Shown in pieces: positions 46,012 to 54,462 of a DNA stretch of 64,000 nucleotides. Below the pieces are notes generated by a model. It ran no database searches, was not told the origin of the DNA, and was given only the letters and a program-made list of their open reading frames with translations. How positions within the stretch are numbered: the first letter of the stretch is position 1; every line of letters starts with the position of its first letter. The stretch is from Chryseobacterium indologenes (GTDB lineage Bacteria > Bacteroidota > Bacteroidia > Flavobacteriales > Weeksellaceae), in contig LAZY01000031.1 in assembly GCA_001013295.1 (NCBI GenBank), forward strand, positions 1 to 64,000. Reading direction: 5' to 3'. The position numbers and the translations under genes were made by a program.

Positions 46012-46479
46012 ATGAAACACCTGTCGCTATTATTTACGTTATGTATCCACTTTGCTCTGTATGGACAAAAAACACCTGAATCGAAACAGGAAATAAAAAT
46101 GCAGTCCGAAGAATTTACCCGGAACCTGATCACACTCATTGAGAAAAGAGATGTTGAAGCTTTAAAAAAGCTGACCACTCCAAAATTATACTGTTATGTG
46201 TGTTTTGATGCCACCTCGGAAAAACCACCGATTGTTGATCAAAAAACCTTTTATGCCAGATATTTAATCCCTGTTTTTAATAAAGATCTTCTGGAAAGAC
46301 TGAAGCGGAACGAAATAAAATTTTCCGTTGATAAAGCAGTTGGCAGAGATTATATTGTACTCTACACCATTGATAGGCCTAATGAGCTTGGGGATGGACA
46401 TGAAGGAGTACAGTTTATCTTCTGGCTGAAAGAAGAAAAAGAAGGTCTGAAACTTTCAGGTATAGAAACAGTACCTTAG
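46012..46479 (+). CDS. Exported hypothetical protein (NTF2-like fold possible)
   Basis: A 155-residue protein with signal peptide (ends ALYGQ). The mature sequence starts with helices (QSEEFTRNLITLIEKRDVEALKKLTTPKLYCYVCF) and continues in beta strands (VGRDYIVLYTIDRP, GVQFIFWLKEEKEGLKLSGIETVP), a helix-then-sheet order seen in NTF2-like lumazine-binding folds. That resemblance is weak. It has its own upstream gap of 231 bases in which nothing else was found. Confidence 0.6.
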   Translation: MKHLSLLFTLCIHFALYGQKTPESKQEIKMQSEEFTRNLITLIEKRDVEALKKLTTPKLYCYVCFDATSEKPPIVDQKTFYARYLIPVFNKDLLERLKRNEIKFSVDKAVGRDYIVLYTIDRPNELGDGHEGVQFIFWLKEEKEGLKLSGIETVP

Positions 46480-46553
46480 TGACAGCTCTTATAAAAGTAG
46501 GTTTTACGTTTCAATCACTTTTATCTTTCAACTACTCATGACCTAAAAAATAA

Positions 46554-47711
46554 ATGAAAGACAGATATATTGCTGTACTGGCAATGGCCGGGATAATATG
46601 TTTACTGAGCTATTCTTCTAATGATTCTAGAGGATATACTGTAGAAGAATTGCGAACCTTATATAGCAGCGGAGACCAATCAAGGTGGCCAGCACCTCAT
46701 TTATTCGATGAAGCAAAAGAAGGTTTTCAGGATATTGGAGTTTTGCCTGAAATGAAGTTCCCTGAAGATAATCCCTATTCCGAAGATAAAATGGAGTTGG
46801 GAAAAATGCTTTTTTTTGATCCCAGACTTTCCAAAAGCGGACAGATTTCGTGTGCCAGCTGCCACAATGCTGAAGCCGGATGGTCTGACGGAAAGAGTGT
46901 TTCTTTAGGACATGAAGGGCAGGCAGGAACCAGAAATGCACCTACCTTACTGAATATTGGATATGCTAAGACTTTCTTTTGGGATGGTCGTGCTGCAACA
47001 CTGGAAGAGCAGGTAAAAATCCCGATAGAGAATCCGGTAGAAATGAACCTTCATATGTCACTTGCTGCAAAGAACATCAGAGCAATCAAAGAATATAAAC
47101 CATTTTTTGTGAAAGCTTTTGGAAACGGAGAGGTCATAGAAGATAAGATTTCGAAAGCCATTGCAGTATTCGAACGTTCTTTGATAAGCCCACCATCGAA
47201 ATTTGACCAATTTATTTCAGGAAATAAAAATGCATTATCAGATGCTGAAGTTAACGGACTTCACCTGTTCCGAACCAGAGCAAATTGTATCAATTGTCAT
47301 AATACAGCCTATTTTTCTGATCAGAAATTTCATAATCTGGGAATTACTTACTATGGGTCAAAATATGAGGACCTGGGCAGAAACCTGATAACTCATAAAA
47401 ATGAAGATGTAGGGAAATTCAAAACGCCAACATTGCGGGAGGTTGCTCAGAATAAACCTTATATGCACAACGGACTTTTTCCTGAGTTGACCAATGTCGT
47501 TATGATGTACAATGCCGGAATGGTGAATGAAACCCCAAAAGGAGATCAGCTCAATGACCCTAAATTCCCTCATAAATCAGGAATGATTACCAAGCTTCAC
47601 CTGACTGACGACGAAGTTTTTGATATTGTAGCTTTCCTAAAAAGCCTGAACACCGATACTCACAAAATGCGTCCACCGGAATTACCTGGATACCCAAGTC
47701 AGATTAAATGA
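46554..47711 (+). CDS. Di-haem cytochrome c peroxidase (MauG/CcpA family)
   Basis: A 385-residue periplasmic di-haem peroxidase that reduces hydrogen peroxide with electrons from c-type cytochromes. Two CxxCH haem sites are present: CASCH at residues 100-104 and CINCH at 245-249. Family landmarks include MELGKMLFFDPRLS, TRNAPTLLNIGYAKTFFWDGRA, LEEQVKIPIENPVEM and FKTPTLREVAQNKPYMHNGLF. An N-terminal hydrophobic stretch (IAVLAMAGIICLLSYSS) is a signal or anchor. No partner cytochrome lies beside it. Confidence 0.9.
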   Translation: MKDRYIAVLAMAGIICLLSYSSNDSRGYTVEELRTLYSSGDQSRWPAPHLFDEAKEGFQDIGVLPEMKFPEDNPYSEDKMELGKMLFFDPRLSKSGQISCASCHNAEAGWSDGKSVSLGHEGQAGTRNAPTLLNIGYAKTFFWDGRAATLEEQVKIPIENPVEMNLHMSLAAKNIRAIKEYKPFFVKAFGNGEVIEDKISKAIAVFERSLISPPSKFDQFISGNKNALSDAEVNGLHLFRTRANCINCHNTAYFSDQKFHNLGITYYGSKYEDLGRNLITHKNEDVGKFKTPTLREVAQNKPYMHNGLFPELTNVVMMYNAGMVNETPKGDQLNDPKFPHKSGMITKLHLTDDEVFDIVAFLKSLNTDTHKMRPPELPGYPSQIK

Positions 47712-47723
47712 TCTGTTTTTGTA

Positions 47724-47757
47724 ATAAAACCGCAGTAAGAATCGATCAGACTGCGGC
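47724..47757 (-). terminator. Terminator of the cupin/DoxX operon
   Basis: CCGCAGT (47730-47736) pairs with ACTGCGG (47750-47756). On the minus strand TTTTATTAC follows. It may also serve the convergent peroxidase gene. Confidence 0.7.
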
Positions 47758-47781
47758 TTAAAAATATTGACTAAGTTATTT

Positions 47782-48135
47782 CTAAAGAATCTCCACCTCT
47801 TCCGGGATAACGAATAGAATCAGACAACCGCTCTCAGACTTTACAGCATGTTTGAAGCCTGGTGGAGTGTACAAATAATCTCCTTTCTCCAAATGGGCTC
47901 CTGCAATAGCTGCCTCTCCTTCCATGATAAACAGTTCTTCGCCTGCAGGATGATTATGATAAGGATAACTTGCACCGGGTTCAAATTTTAAAAGTATTGT
48001 GGTGGAACGCTTTTGTTCAGGATCAAATTTTAATGATTTTACAAAAATACCTTCATAGTGAATTCCCTTCTCAATTAAAGGCTGCCATTCTTTTTGCTCT
48101 GTTTTTACGATATAATCGTGGATGTTTGTGTTCAT
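47782..48135 (-). CDS. Cupin-domain protein (ChrR-like)
   Basis: A 117-residue single-cupin protein. The metal-binding motif 1 reads YPYHNHPAGEELFIMEGEA, with two His and one Glu, and motif 2 reads YTPPGFKHAVKSESG with the last His. The arrangement fits the ChrR-type cupins that bind zinc or another metal. It lies 10 bases downstream of a DoxX gene and behind an AraC regulator, which suggests a stress-responsive unit. The reaction, if any, is unknown. Confidence 0.82.
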   Translation of the reverse strand: MNTNIHDYIVKTEQKEWQPLIEKGIHYEGIFVKSLKFDPEQKRSTTILLKFEPGASYPYHNHPAGEELFIMEGEAAIAGAHLEKGDYLYTPPGFKHAVKSESGCLILFVIPEEVEIL

Positions 48136-48145
48136 GATAAATATT

Positions 48146-48580
48146 TTAATTGTTTGTATGTAAAAGTTGTTCTAAAGTCCATCGGTAATCAGAAAAAGTA
48201 CTCAATAAAAATGCTCCCGCGCTGAATACGAAAACCGAATAATCCAACGGTTCTTTAATTCCAAAAGAAATACTCATGGCAATGGCAAATAAAAACGTGA
48301 GTACTGAGGAACACCATGCTGCTCTTCTCACTTGGTATCCTATAAGAAGCAAAATTCCGGCAGAACATTCGGCAAAGGTTGATGCCACCGCAATAGAAGA
48401 AGCCCATGACTGGGGGAAGAACGAATTAGTTTCTGACGTATACCGTACAAAGTTTTTCCAGCCGGAAGAATGGATGCCCCAAAGATTCAGCCTGCTGGCT
48501 ACTGCAGATAAAAATCCGGCTGCTAATGCTATTCTTAATACAAAAACAGCTATATCCTGTTGAACTTTCATACTGATCAT
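48146..48580 (-). CDS. DoxX-family membrane protein
   Basis: A 144-residue protein with four membrane segments. AVFVLRIALAAGFLSAVASRLNLWG begins the DoxX pattern, followed by ASTFAECSAGILLLIGYQVRRAAW and LTFLFAIAMSISFGI. DoxX proteins are small quinone- or redox-linked membrane proteins of mostly unknown role. It is cotranscribed with the cupin gene downstream. Confidence 0.82.
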   Translation of the reverse strand: MISMKVQQDIAVFVLRIALAAGFLSAVASRLNLWGIHSSGWKNFVRYTSETNSFFPQSWASSIAVASTFAECSAGILLLIGYQVRRAAWCSSVLTFLFAIAMSISFGIKEPLDYSVFVFSAGAFLLSTFSDYRWTLEQLLHTNN

Positions 48581-48772
48581 TTTTTAGATTGATTAACAGG
48601 ACAAAGTTCAGCGAAAGCAGACTCTTAAAGAATAGACAATTTCAGGAAAAGCATGTAATATTGACTCTGCGGAAAGTTTAAATTCCGATTAGTCCATAAA
48701 ATTAAAATCGGACATCTGTCTGTTTTTTGGTAGTGGCAAGTTATCCGATACTCTGGATTATCTGATTTATAC

Positions 48773-49561
48773 TCAGATTTTTACTGTTTTCTGGTAATCT
48801 TTCGGAGACTGAGTGGTATGTTTTTTAAAGAAGTTGGAAAAATAAAAAGGATCATTGAAGCCCAGCTGGTAGGCAATTTCTTTTACCGTAAGTTTTTCAT
48901 AAAGCAAGAGCCTTTTTGCTTCCGAAACGGTAAGACTATAGATCACATTCTGAGCGGTTTTATTCGTATGCAGTTTCGAAACTTCATTCAGTTTAGCTTC
49001 AGTAGTCCCAAGAAGATCCGCAAACTGGGAGACCTGATAGGTTTTGTCAAAATGATCCCGTACACTTTCAAGGAATTTTAAAAATAAAGCATCAGGTTTC
49101 CAGATTTCATCACCGTTTGCAATTTTACTGCGGTTGATTTCTACTAACAGCAGCTCAACAAGAGAATGAGTAGAGATCAGATATTGGTAAGGTTTTTCCT
49201 GAATTTCTTTTTCAATCCGGTTCAGGATCTGTGTAAAAAATTCAGGATGTTGAACCGTAATCATTTCGTTCATCCCAAAATGGCAAAACAATCCGTTATG
49301 GAAGATCAGCTCAATATCACTGTCACTTTTACAGAAAAAATCGAACGTAAAATCAAGAGCGGTAAGTTTCCCTTCAACGGATCTCAACTGATGAAACTGT
49401 CCTGAAGTAATCGTCACAGTCTGTCCGGTTTTCAGACTGAAAATATTTTCATCGATCAGAATTTCAGCACTTCCGCTGCTGCACCAGAATAAAGTGTATC
49501 TGATGATCCGTCTGGGAGCAGAATGAAGGGTCTGATCAGAATATTGTGTGATTTCAACCAT
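48773..49561 (-). CDS. AraC-family transcriptional regulator
   Basis: A 262-residue regulator: an N-terminal cupin-like sensor (residues 1-130, with FWCSSGSAEILIDENIFSLKTGQTVTITSGQFHQLRS) and a C-terminal double helix-turn-helix domain, including VSQFADLLGTTEAKLNEVSKLHTNKTAQNVI and LTVKEIAYQLGFNDPFYFSNFFKKHTTQSPKDYQ. It is encoded upstream of, and on the same strand as, the DoxX/cupin pair (192-base gap), so it probably controls those genes. The inducer is unknown. Confidence 0.9.
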   Translation of the reverse strand: MVEITQYSDQTLHSAPRRIIRYTLFWCSSGSAEILIDENIFSLKTGQTVTITSGQFHQLRSVEGKLTALDFTFDFFCKSDSDIELIFHNGLFCHFGMNEMITVQHPEFFTQILNRIEKEIQEKPYQYLISTHSLVELLLVEINRSKIANGDEIWKPDALFLKFLESVRDHFDKTYQVSQFADLLGTTEAKLNEVSKLHTNKTAQNVIYSLTVSEAKRLLLYEKLTVKEIAYQLGFNDPFYFSNFFKKHTTQSPKDYQKTVKI

Positions 49562-49672
49562 TTCTTTTGCTTATGAGAAGTTGGGGATATTCAATATTTA
49601 AAAGTAATTAAAATTAATGAATGATTTTAGGGTAAAATACCTACATTCGTATAAAATTAAAGTAAAATTTAA

Positions 49673-50185
49673 ATGAAATATTCTAAAATTATTGTCGTTG
49701 TTGCCCTGTTGCTGTTTCAGCTAAGCATAGCACAGGAAAAAGCAGATGTTGTATTAAATAAAGCCTTTACAGAAGCTAAAACAGGGAAGAAAAATGTTTT
49801 ACTGGTATTCCATGCGTCATGGTGCAAATGGTGTAAAATGATGGAGAAAAATATGGATCTTCCTGAAACCAAACCTATTTTTAATAAAAGATTTGTCACA
49901 GCTTATATCGACGTTCAGGAGAGAGGAGAAAAGAAAAGCCTTGAAAATCCTGGCGGACAGGAGTTGATGAATAAATATAAAGGAGAGAATGCCGGACTTC
50001 CTTTCTGGCTGGTTTTAAATCCAAAAGGAGAAGTCATTGCTGATTCTTTTGATGATCAGGGACAAAACCTTGGCTCACCGGCTACCCAGGAAGAAGTCAC
50101 CGCTTTTATTGCCAAATTGGGCAAATCTTCAAAACTGAGTAAAGAAGAAAGCGAAACCATTCAGAAAGTATTTATGAAAAAATAA
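49673..50185 (+). CDS. Thioredoxin-family periplasmic protein
   Basis: A 170-residue exported protein (signal MKYSKIIVVVALLLFQLSIAQ) with a thioredoxin fold. The active site is HASWCKWCKMMEKN, with redox Cys51 and Cys54; the cis-Pro lies in NAGLPFWLVLNPKG. It matches DUF255/thiol-disulfide isomerase-like proteins such as the thioredoxin_7 group. Transcribed away from the AraC gene and followed by a strong terminator. Confidence 0.88.
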   Translation: MKYSKIIVVVALLLFQLSIAQEKADVVLNKAFTEAKTGKKNVLLVFHASWCKWCKMMEKNMDLPETKPIFNKRFVTAYIDVQERGEKKSLENPGGQELMNKYKGENAGLPFWLVLNPKGEVIADSFDDQGQNLGSPATQEEVTAFIAKLGKSSKLSKEESETIQKVFMKK

Positions 50186-50206
50186 TTTTTTATAGCGATC
50201 CAATAC

Positions 50207-50242
50207 AAAATCTCAAAAGTGAATTCATTTTTGAGATTTTTT
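50207..50242 (+). terminator. Terminator of the thioredoxin-family gene
   Basis: AAAATCTCAAAA (50207-50218) pairs perfectly with TTTTGAGATTTT (50229-50240), followed by more T. Confidence 0.85.
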
Positions 50243-50665
50243 TATAAATATACTAAAGCCTATGATCTTAAAATTTTGGAGAAATAATTGAATACCAGTT
50301 TGATTATTCTGAATTTTATAAAAATAAAAGTAGGAATCAAATGGGTTCTTTCTAAATGAGAATATATATTCATAAAGCTTTATAGCGACAGAGTCGCCCT
50401 TCTTTGCTTGCTAAAATGAAGTACTATTTCAATGTGAACTTTGCGTTGAAAAATCATCCTCATAGCTTTTACTTCTAATTTCAGAAAACCTGCTTGTTAC
50501 AATGTAAGGAAGCCAAAAAAAAGAGCAAACTAGCTTATTTGCCAATCTGCCCTTTTACTTTTTTAATAGTTTTCCGGCTTTTCAGCCTTACAATATTCAA
50601 TAATTTTTCCAAGGCTGACACTGTAAGTGAGCCTTTTTTGCTTTTTGGGAAGTTTATACAATAAA
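50243..50665. other. Intergenic region, possibly a decayed element
   Basis: No intact gene. It contains GCGACAGAGTCGC (a 5-bp stem) near 50386 and a minus-strand frame (about 50535-50640) reading SLTVSALEKLLNIVRLKSRK..., which is open but has no start codon. A terminator-like hairpin lies at 50611-50640. I recall similar short lysine-rich frames as dispersed repeats in Chryseobacterium, so a degenerate repeat is possible. Confidence 0.35.
50611..50640 (+). terminator. Terminator-like hairpin without an obvious plus-strand gene
   Basis: AGGCT/AGCCT and CACT/AGTG form a two-part stem with a GTA loop and a run of T on plus. No plus-strand gene ends just before it, so it may belong to a repeat or an unrecognised RNA. 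Confidence 0.5.
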
Positions 50666-51061
50666 CTATTTTCCAAAATACATTTGATCCTGCTTCTGCT
50701 GCTCATTATAAATGATCTGGAAGCTTACAGGCATATATTGGTAAAGGAGTTTCCAATGTTGAATCTTCGCATGCTTTTTAAAGCTTTCAAAAGATCTTAC
50801 AAAAATGTTTTCAATAATGGTTCTTACATAGGAATTCCCTTTTTTATAGATCAGATCCATCAGTTTGATGTGATGGGCAATAATACTGATCTTTGATTCC
50901 TGAAGCAGATTCTTCAGATAATTGACCGTAGCCTGCATGATCCCGGCGAAATTGTCCTGTACAGACAACTGTGTGATCTCATGGCGAAGTGGCGGATAGA
51001 AAAATTTCAAATAATCAACAGCTATTTTTTGATTAATAGTTTGCATTTGGACTTTCTTCAT
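50666..51061 (-). CDS. Paralogue B of a tandem hypothetical family
   Basis: A 131-residue all-helical soluble protein; ATG 51061 is preferred over an upstream GTG at 51082 (another ATG lies at 51046). Its core (YLKNLLQESK...HHIKLMDLIYKKGNSYVRTIIENIFVRSFESF) aligns with the protein encoded at 51327-51683 through the pattern I-K-x-M-D-x-I-Y-x-x-G-x-S and I-E-x-x-F-x-x-S-x-x-x-F. No signal, no catalytic motif. It is preceded by a 43-residue membrane peptide gene, just as its paralogue is preceded by a 54-residue one. Function unknown; I cannot safely name a DUF. Confidence 0.7.
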   Translation of the reverse strand: MKKVQMQTINQKIAVDYLKFFYPPLRHEITQLSVQDNFAGIMQATVNYLKNLLQESKISIIAHHIKLMDLIYKKGNSYVRTIIENIFVRSFESFKKHAKIQHWKLLYQYMPVSFQIIYNEQQKQDQMYFGK

Positions 51062-51112
51062 AATTAAGAATTTTTCAAACACTTAGTATTGCAGCGAAAT
51101 GTATACCAAAAT

Positions 51113-51244
51113 TTAAAGACAGGCCGCAAAAATAAATACCCCTACGATCACAGCGATGTGAGTGAGTAATATCTCTGTATTGTGTCTGTTAGTCGTGGTT
51201 TTCCAGGTTTTCCAGTCTGAAATTTTTCTGATTTTATTTTTCAT
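51113..51244 (-). CDS. 43-residue single-pass membrane peptide (module B)
   Basis: Short frame from ATG 51244 to TAA 51113. It has a basic, Trp-containing N-terminal half (MKNKIRKISDWKTWKTTTNR) and one hydrophobic segment (ILLTHIAVIVGVFIFAACL) that ends the protein. It lies 51 bases before the paralogue B start and 82 bases after the paralogue A stop. The same order of tiny membrane peptide then family member occurs twice in tandem, which supports that it is real. Confidence 0.55.
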   Translation of the reverse strand: MKNKIRKISDWKTWKTTTNRHNTEILLTHIAVIVGVFIFAACL

Positions 51245-51326
51245 AATCTATTGATTGTGAGTTATTTTAATTTATGTTTAATTTAAACACTTTGTAATGA
51301 AACATATAAAAAATGTAACAAAAGCT

Positions 51327-51683
51327 TTATAAGCCGTGGCTGTAAATTTGTCTTGAATATACCTTCTGAAGGTCTGGTGAAATGTGGCTGAAGATCATTT
51401 TTCTGTCATCCCTGCTGCAAAAAGCTGTAAAATTGTCCAGAGAATAGATAAAAGTGGTCTCAATTGCATTTTTTAAGACAGAATCTCCGTCATTGTAGAT
51501 TTTGTCCATTTTCTGTAAACTTCTGAACAACAGATTTCTGTCATTCTGTCTGATCATATTTTTGATGCGTTCTGTGAATGTCCGGATAATGCTGTATGAG
51601 TTTTGAATTTTGATTTCTTTTACTTCATTTCCAAAATCGGGAACCACCTCTGTGATTTCCTGTACGGCTTGCAAATAGTTCAT
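51327..51683 (-). CDS. Paralogue A of a tandem hypothetical family
   Basis: A 118-residue helical protein (MNYLQAVQEITEVVPDFGN...). The core FTERIKNMIRQND...LFRSLQKMDKIYNDGDSVLKNAIETTFIYSLDNF matches paralogue B. The two share the spacing of the whole domain but differ at most positions, so the duplication is old. An ATG start lies 11 bases after the stop of a 54-residue membrane peptide gene. No known function. Confidence 0.75.
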   Translation of the reverse strand: MNYLQAVQEITEVVPDFGNEVKEIKIQNSYSIIRTFTERIKNMIRQNDRNLLFRSLQKMDKIYNDGDSVLKNAIETTFIYSLDNFTAFCSRDDRKMIFSHISPDLQKVYSRQIYSHGL

Positions 51684-51694
51684 ATTATTGGGGT

Positions 51695-51859
51695 TTAATT
51701 GGGATTGTGCTCAAGGAGTTTTATAATGGCTCCAAAGATGAAAACGGTTAAAAAGGCGATGAAAAGCATGTGATAAGGTTTTAGCCAGGTAGGGGTTTTA
51801 GGACCTCTGCTTTTTAGTCGTCGCAACTTATCAATTCTGTTTAATGTTTTTAAGTCCAT
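51695..51859 (-). CDS. 54-residue single-pass membrane peptide (module A)
   Basis: Short frame from ATG 51859 to TAA 51695. A basic N-terminal region (MDLKTLNRIDKLRRLKSRG) and WLKPYH lead into one membrane segment (MLFIAFLTVFIFGAIIKLL) and a short polar tail. It ends 11 bases before paralogue A. Topology is like the 43-residue peptide of module B, although sequence identity is low. Confidence 0.6.
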   Translation of the reverse strand: MDLKTLNRIDKLRRLKSRGPKTPTWLKPYHMLFIAFLTVFIFGAIIKLLEHNPN

Positions 51860-52339
51860 ATTTCTATGTTTTCAAATGATGATGCCAAATGGTATTCCAT
51901 TGAAAATTAATTTCAATTAAAAAGTTGATAATTAGATTTTTATGTTTGTGTTTTTGAAAAATGAGGTAAGCAAATCCATTTCAAAATGATAAGGGTTTTA
52001 TCAAATTGGAAGAAACTGAAATCTTTTAGCACAATTAACAGTTCTGATATAAACCACAAAAGTCACAAAAGAGTGGTAACACTTAAGTTATTTTTAAGTG
52101 ACTAACTTTATGGATAGTAAGTACACCTAAGTTTTGAAAATCTTAGATTTTCATCTTTAGTGAACTTTTCAGGGAGTATAATATTCAACTTTCTAAAGTA
52201 AACTCAAGTGTTTTAAATAAAAGCTTTTGTGTCTTTTGTGGTTTAAAAATACAGTATCGCCCGGAACAAGATCAATCCTATTTTTCAGTTTCATGTGAAG
52301 GATAGAATGAATATCTTTGCAGTCCAAATATTCAGAAAA
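51860..52339. other. Divergent intergenic region containing a MITE-like element
   Basis: A 480-base gap between the tandem modules and the nucleoid-associated protein gene. The central 196 bases form an inverted-repeat element (52050-52245); the flanks show no gene. Upstream GTG/ATG codons of the following gene (52295, 52307) are considered unlikely starts. Confidence 0.6.
52050..52245. mobile_element. MITE-like inverted-repeat element, 196 bp
   Basis: The ends are 22-base inverted repeats with one mismatch: 52050-52071 (starts TAAACCACAAAAG) and 52224-52245 (ends TTTTGTGGTTTA). The exact middle carries an 8-bp perfect hairpin TGAAAATC-TTA-GATTTTCA (52135-52153). Further in, AACACTTAAG and CTCAAGTGTT also face each other. 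It has no coding capacity. This is the form of a non-autonomous element or a large palindromic intergenic repeat; no target-site duplication was established. Confidence 0.65.
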
Positions 52340-53353
52340 ATGTTTTCAAAAATAATAGTACACAGAGTCGGAAATAAAATCAACGGAGATTCCTTAACGC
52401 TTTCCCAGGAGGAACTGAAGCTGGAAGAAGGAATGGCAGAATTGCTTGAGGATTACTTCCTAGGATCATTCAAATCAGAAGAAACCTTTCATTTTTATAG
52501 TGATACCTATCTGGTGAACAATCCGGTTTACAGTGCGGTATCTGAAATTTTTGATGATAAATCCAAATTTATCTGGGAATCTGAAAATATCGCCAAGCAC
52601 CTTTTCGAAGCGGCTGAAAACCCTAGAGTTCAGAGTGGAGAGCTTTTTATTGTTCTTTTCGAAGATGAAAGTGACCGTCCTGATAAAGTAGACAAGATCG
52701 GGATCTTTAAAACTGAAAAAAGAGAATCTTTCCTGAAAATAAACCCTACAGAAGAGACATTTGATATTGAAAAAGATCAGGGGATCGGATTGTCTAAAAT
52801 TGATAAGGCTGCTCTGATCTACAACAACAATAAAGATACAGGGTATGTACTTTCCGTAGTGGATAATAACAAGAACGGAGATATGTATTACTGGTTTGAA
52901 GATTTCTTAAAAGTAAAGCAGCGTGATGATGAATATTTTCACACGCAGGAAGCTTTGATGGTATACAAAGATTATATCACGAAGCAGCTTCCACAGGAAT
53001 TTGAAGTATCCAAAGCTGACCAGGCGGATTTCCTTAATAAATCGATCAACTTCTTCAAAGAAAAAGAAGAATTTAAACTGGATGAATTTGCGAATGAAGT
53101 ATTGGGAGACGAGCATGTAATCGAAAGTTTTGTGAACTTTAAAACCGATTACGAACAGGACATGCAGGTGAATATTGCAGAAGAATTCCCGATCAATGAA
53201 GCGGCGGTAAAAAAGACTCAGAGACACTTTAAAAGTATCATCAAACTCGATAAAAACTTCCACATCTACATCCACGGAGACAGACAGAAACTGGAAATGG
53301 GTGAGGATGATAAAGGAAAATACTATAGACTTTATTTCGAAAAAGAAGTGTAA
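52340..53353 (+). CDS. Nucleoid-associated protein (NdpA/YejK family)
   Basis: A 337-residue homologue of the 37-kDa nucleoid-associated protein. I take ATG 52340 (MFSKIIVHRVGNKINGDSL), which is the typical family start, over a GTG 45 bases upstream. Recognisable segments are SGELFIVLFEDESDRPDKVDKIGIFKTEKRESFLKI, EKDQGIGLSKIDKAALIYN, VVDNNKNGDMYYWFEDFLKVKQRDDEYFHTQ and FHIYIHGDRQKLEMG near the end. Family members bind DNA in the nucleoid; the regulatory role is unclear. It is not linked to a defence gene here. Confidence 0.85.
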   Translation: MFSKIIVHRVGNKINGDSLTLSQEELKLEEGMAELLEDYFLGSFKSEETFHFYSDTYLVNNPVYSAVSEIFDDKSKFIWESENIAKHLFEAAENPRVQSGELFIVLFEDESDRPDKVDKIGIFKTEKRESFLKINPTEETFDIEKDQGIGLSKIDKAALIYNNNKDTGYVLSVVDNNKNGDMYYWFEDFLKVKQRDDEYFHTQEALMVYKDYITKQLPQEFEVSKADQADFLNKSINFFKEKEEFKLDEFANEVLGDEHVIESFVNFKTDYEQDMQVNIAEEFPINEAAVKKTQRHFKSIIKLDKNFHIYIHGDRQKLEMGEDDKGKYYRLYFEKEV

Positions 53354-53414
53354 AAAAGAAATCTCCCTTCCATAATAATATCATAACTTTATTGCTGATT
53401 ACAAAATAGAGGCT

Positions 53415-54377
53415 ATGAAATTTCTGATTATTTTCTGGGGAGCTTTTTTCATTTTTTTCTGCGCTCCTTTTCCAATCTTATTGTATATGCTGAATGAGGA
53501 GCTGGCAGCAGAACCGAGAAATTCATTAGCGGTGAGCTATGGGTATCTCGGTTTTTCTTTGTTAATATGGGGATATGTGATTATTTTCTTTATCAATAAG
53601 CTTTTCATTAAAGCTTTTAAAGAGAAGAATACTATTCAGTCCATTTTACAGAAGGGAGTTCCAAGAGACGCCCAAATTATTAATTATAGACTTATCAAAT
53701 ACATTCCTGAAAAAAACACGAATCTCATTGAGGTTAGGCTTTCTTTTCCTAATCTAAGCAATACGGTAATAGAAAATAAAATGATGTTTCATGATTCTAA
53801 ACCGTACGAAAAAAGATTTGATGTAGGAAACACAGTAAAAGTACTGCTGAATCCTAAAATATCACAGGAACCCTTCTTTATTTTAAGTGATCAGAAAGTA
53901 GGATTCAATACCTCAGGAATGATGATAAGGATCGTATTTCTGGTAGTATTGATTGCTTATGTCATCGGGTTATATTCTTATTTCTATTGGAGAGAATCCT
54001 TTGATTTCGGTTGGAGGTTCCTGACATTCATGCACCCCATTATTTTCAGTGGTGTTATGACGATTATTTATGTATTGGTTTTTCAGCTGATTTTCGGAAG
54101 GTTTTTTAAAAATACAAAAGAGGAACGCATCCTTTTTTCAGGAAGAAATGCAGAAGCCAACATCATCAGCGTAAGTGAGACGGGGCTCACCGTAAATGAT
54201 CAGCCTCAAATTATGTTTCAGCTTGGTTTTAAAGATTTTAGAGGAACCGAACATATTACGGTGTATAAGAAAATTGTCAGCCGCCTGAACCTGTCTTCCG
54301 TCCCTAAAAAAGGAACCGTAGAAATCATGTATGATGAGAATGATCCGAAGAAGGTTATGATTCCCAGAGGGTTTTAG
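53415..54377 (+). CDS. Membrane protein of unknown function (DUF3592-like)
   Basis: A 320-residue protein with four membrane segments: two at the N-terminus (residues 1-20 and 35-58) and two at about 170-190 and 200-225. Between and after them are two similar soluble beta domains: IQSILQKGVPRDAQIINYRLIKYIPEKNTNLIEVRLSF...GNTVKVLLNP and EERILFSGRNAEANIISVSETGLTVNDQPQIMFQLGF...GTVEIMYDENDPKKVMI. This repeated OB-like pattern resembles DUF3592 proteins. The function is unknown. Confidence 0.65.
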   Translation: MKFLIIFWGAFFIFFCAPFPILLYMLNEELAAEPRNSLAVSYGYLGFSLLIWGYVIIFFINKLFIKAFKEKNTIQSILQKGVPRDAQIINYRLIKYIPEKNTNLIEVRLSFPNLSNTVIENKMMFHDSKPYEKRFDVGNTVKVLLNPKISQEPFFILSDQKVGFNTSGMMIRIVFLVVLIAYVIGLYSYFYWRESFDFGWRFLTFMHPIIFSGVMTIIYVLVFQLIFGRFFKNTKEERILFSGRNAEANIISVSETGLTVNDQPQIMFQLGFKDFRGTEHITVYKKIVSRLNLSSVPKKGTVEIMYDENDPKKVMIPRGF

Positions 54378-54436
54378 AGCAAAAACGAAATATGATAGAG
54401 AGTAAAAAATGCTAAAATTACTTTTGCCTTATTCAT

Positions 54437-54444
54437 TATCTTTG
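54437..54444 (+). promoter_or_regulatory. -7 box (TATCTTTG)
   Basis: Exact TAnnTTTG match 18 bases before the cyclase-family ATG. The -33 element is not at the expected distance. Confidence 0.45.
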
Positions 54445-54462
54445 TTTCTTTAGCTCAATCCT

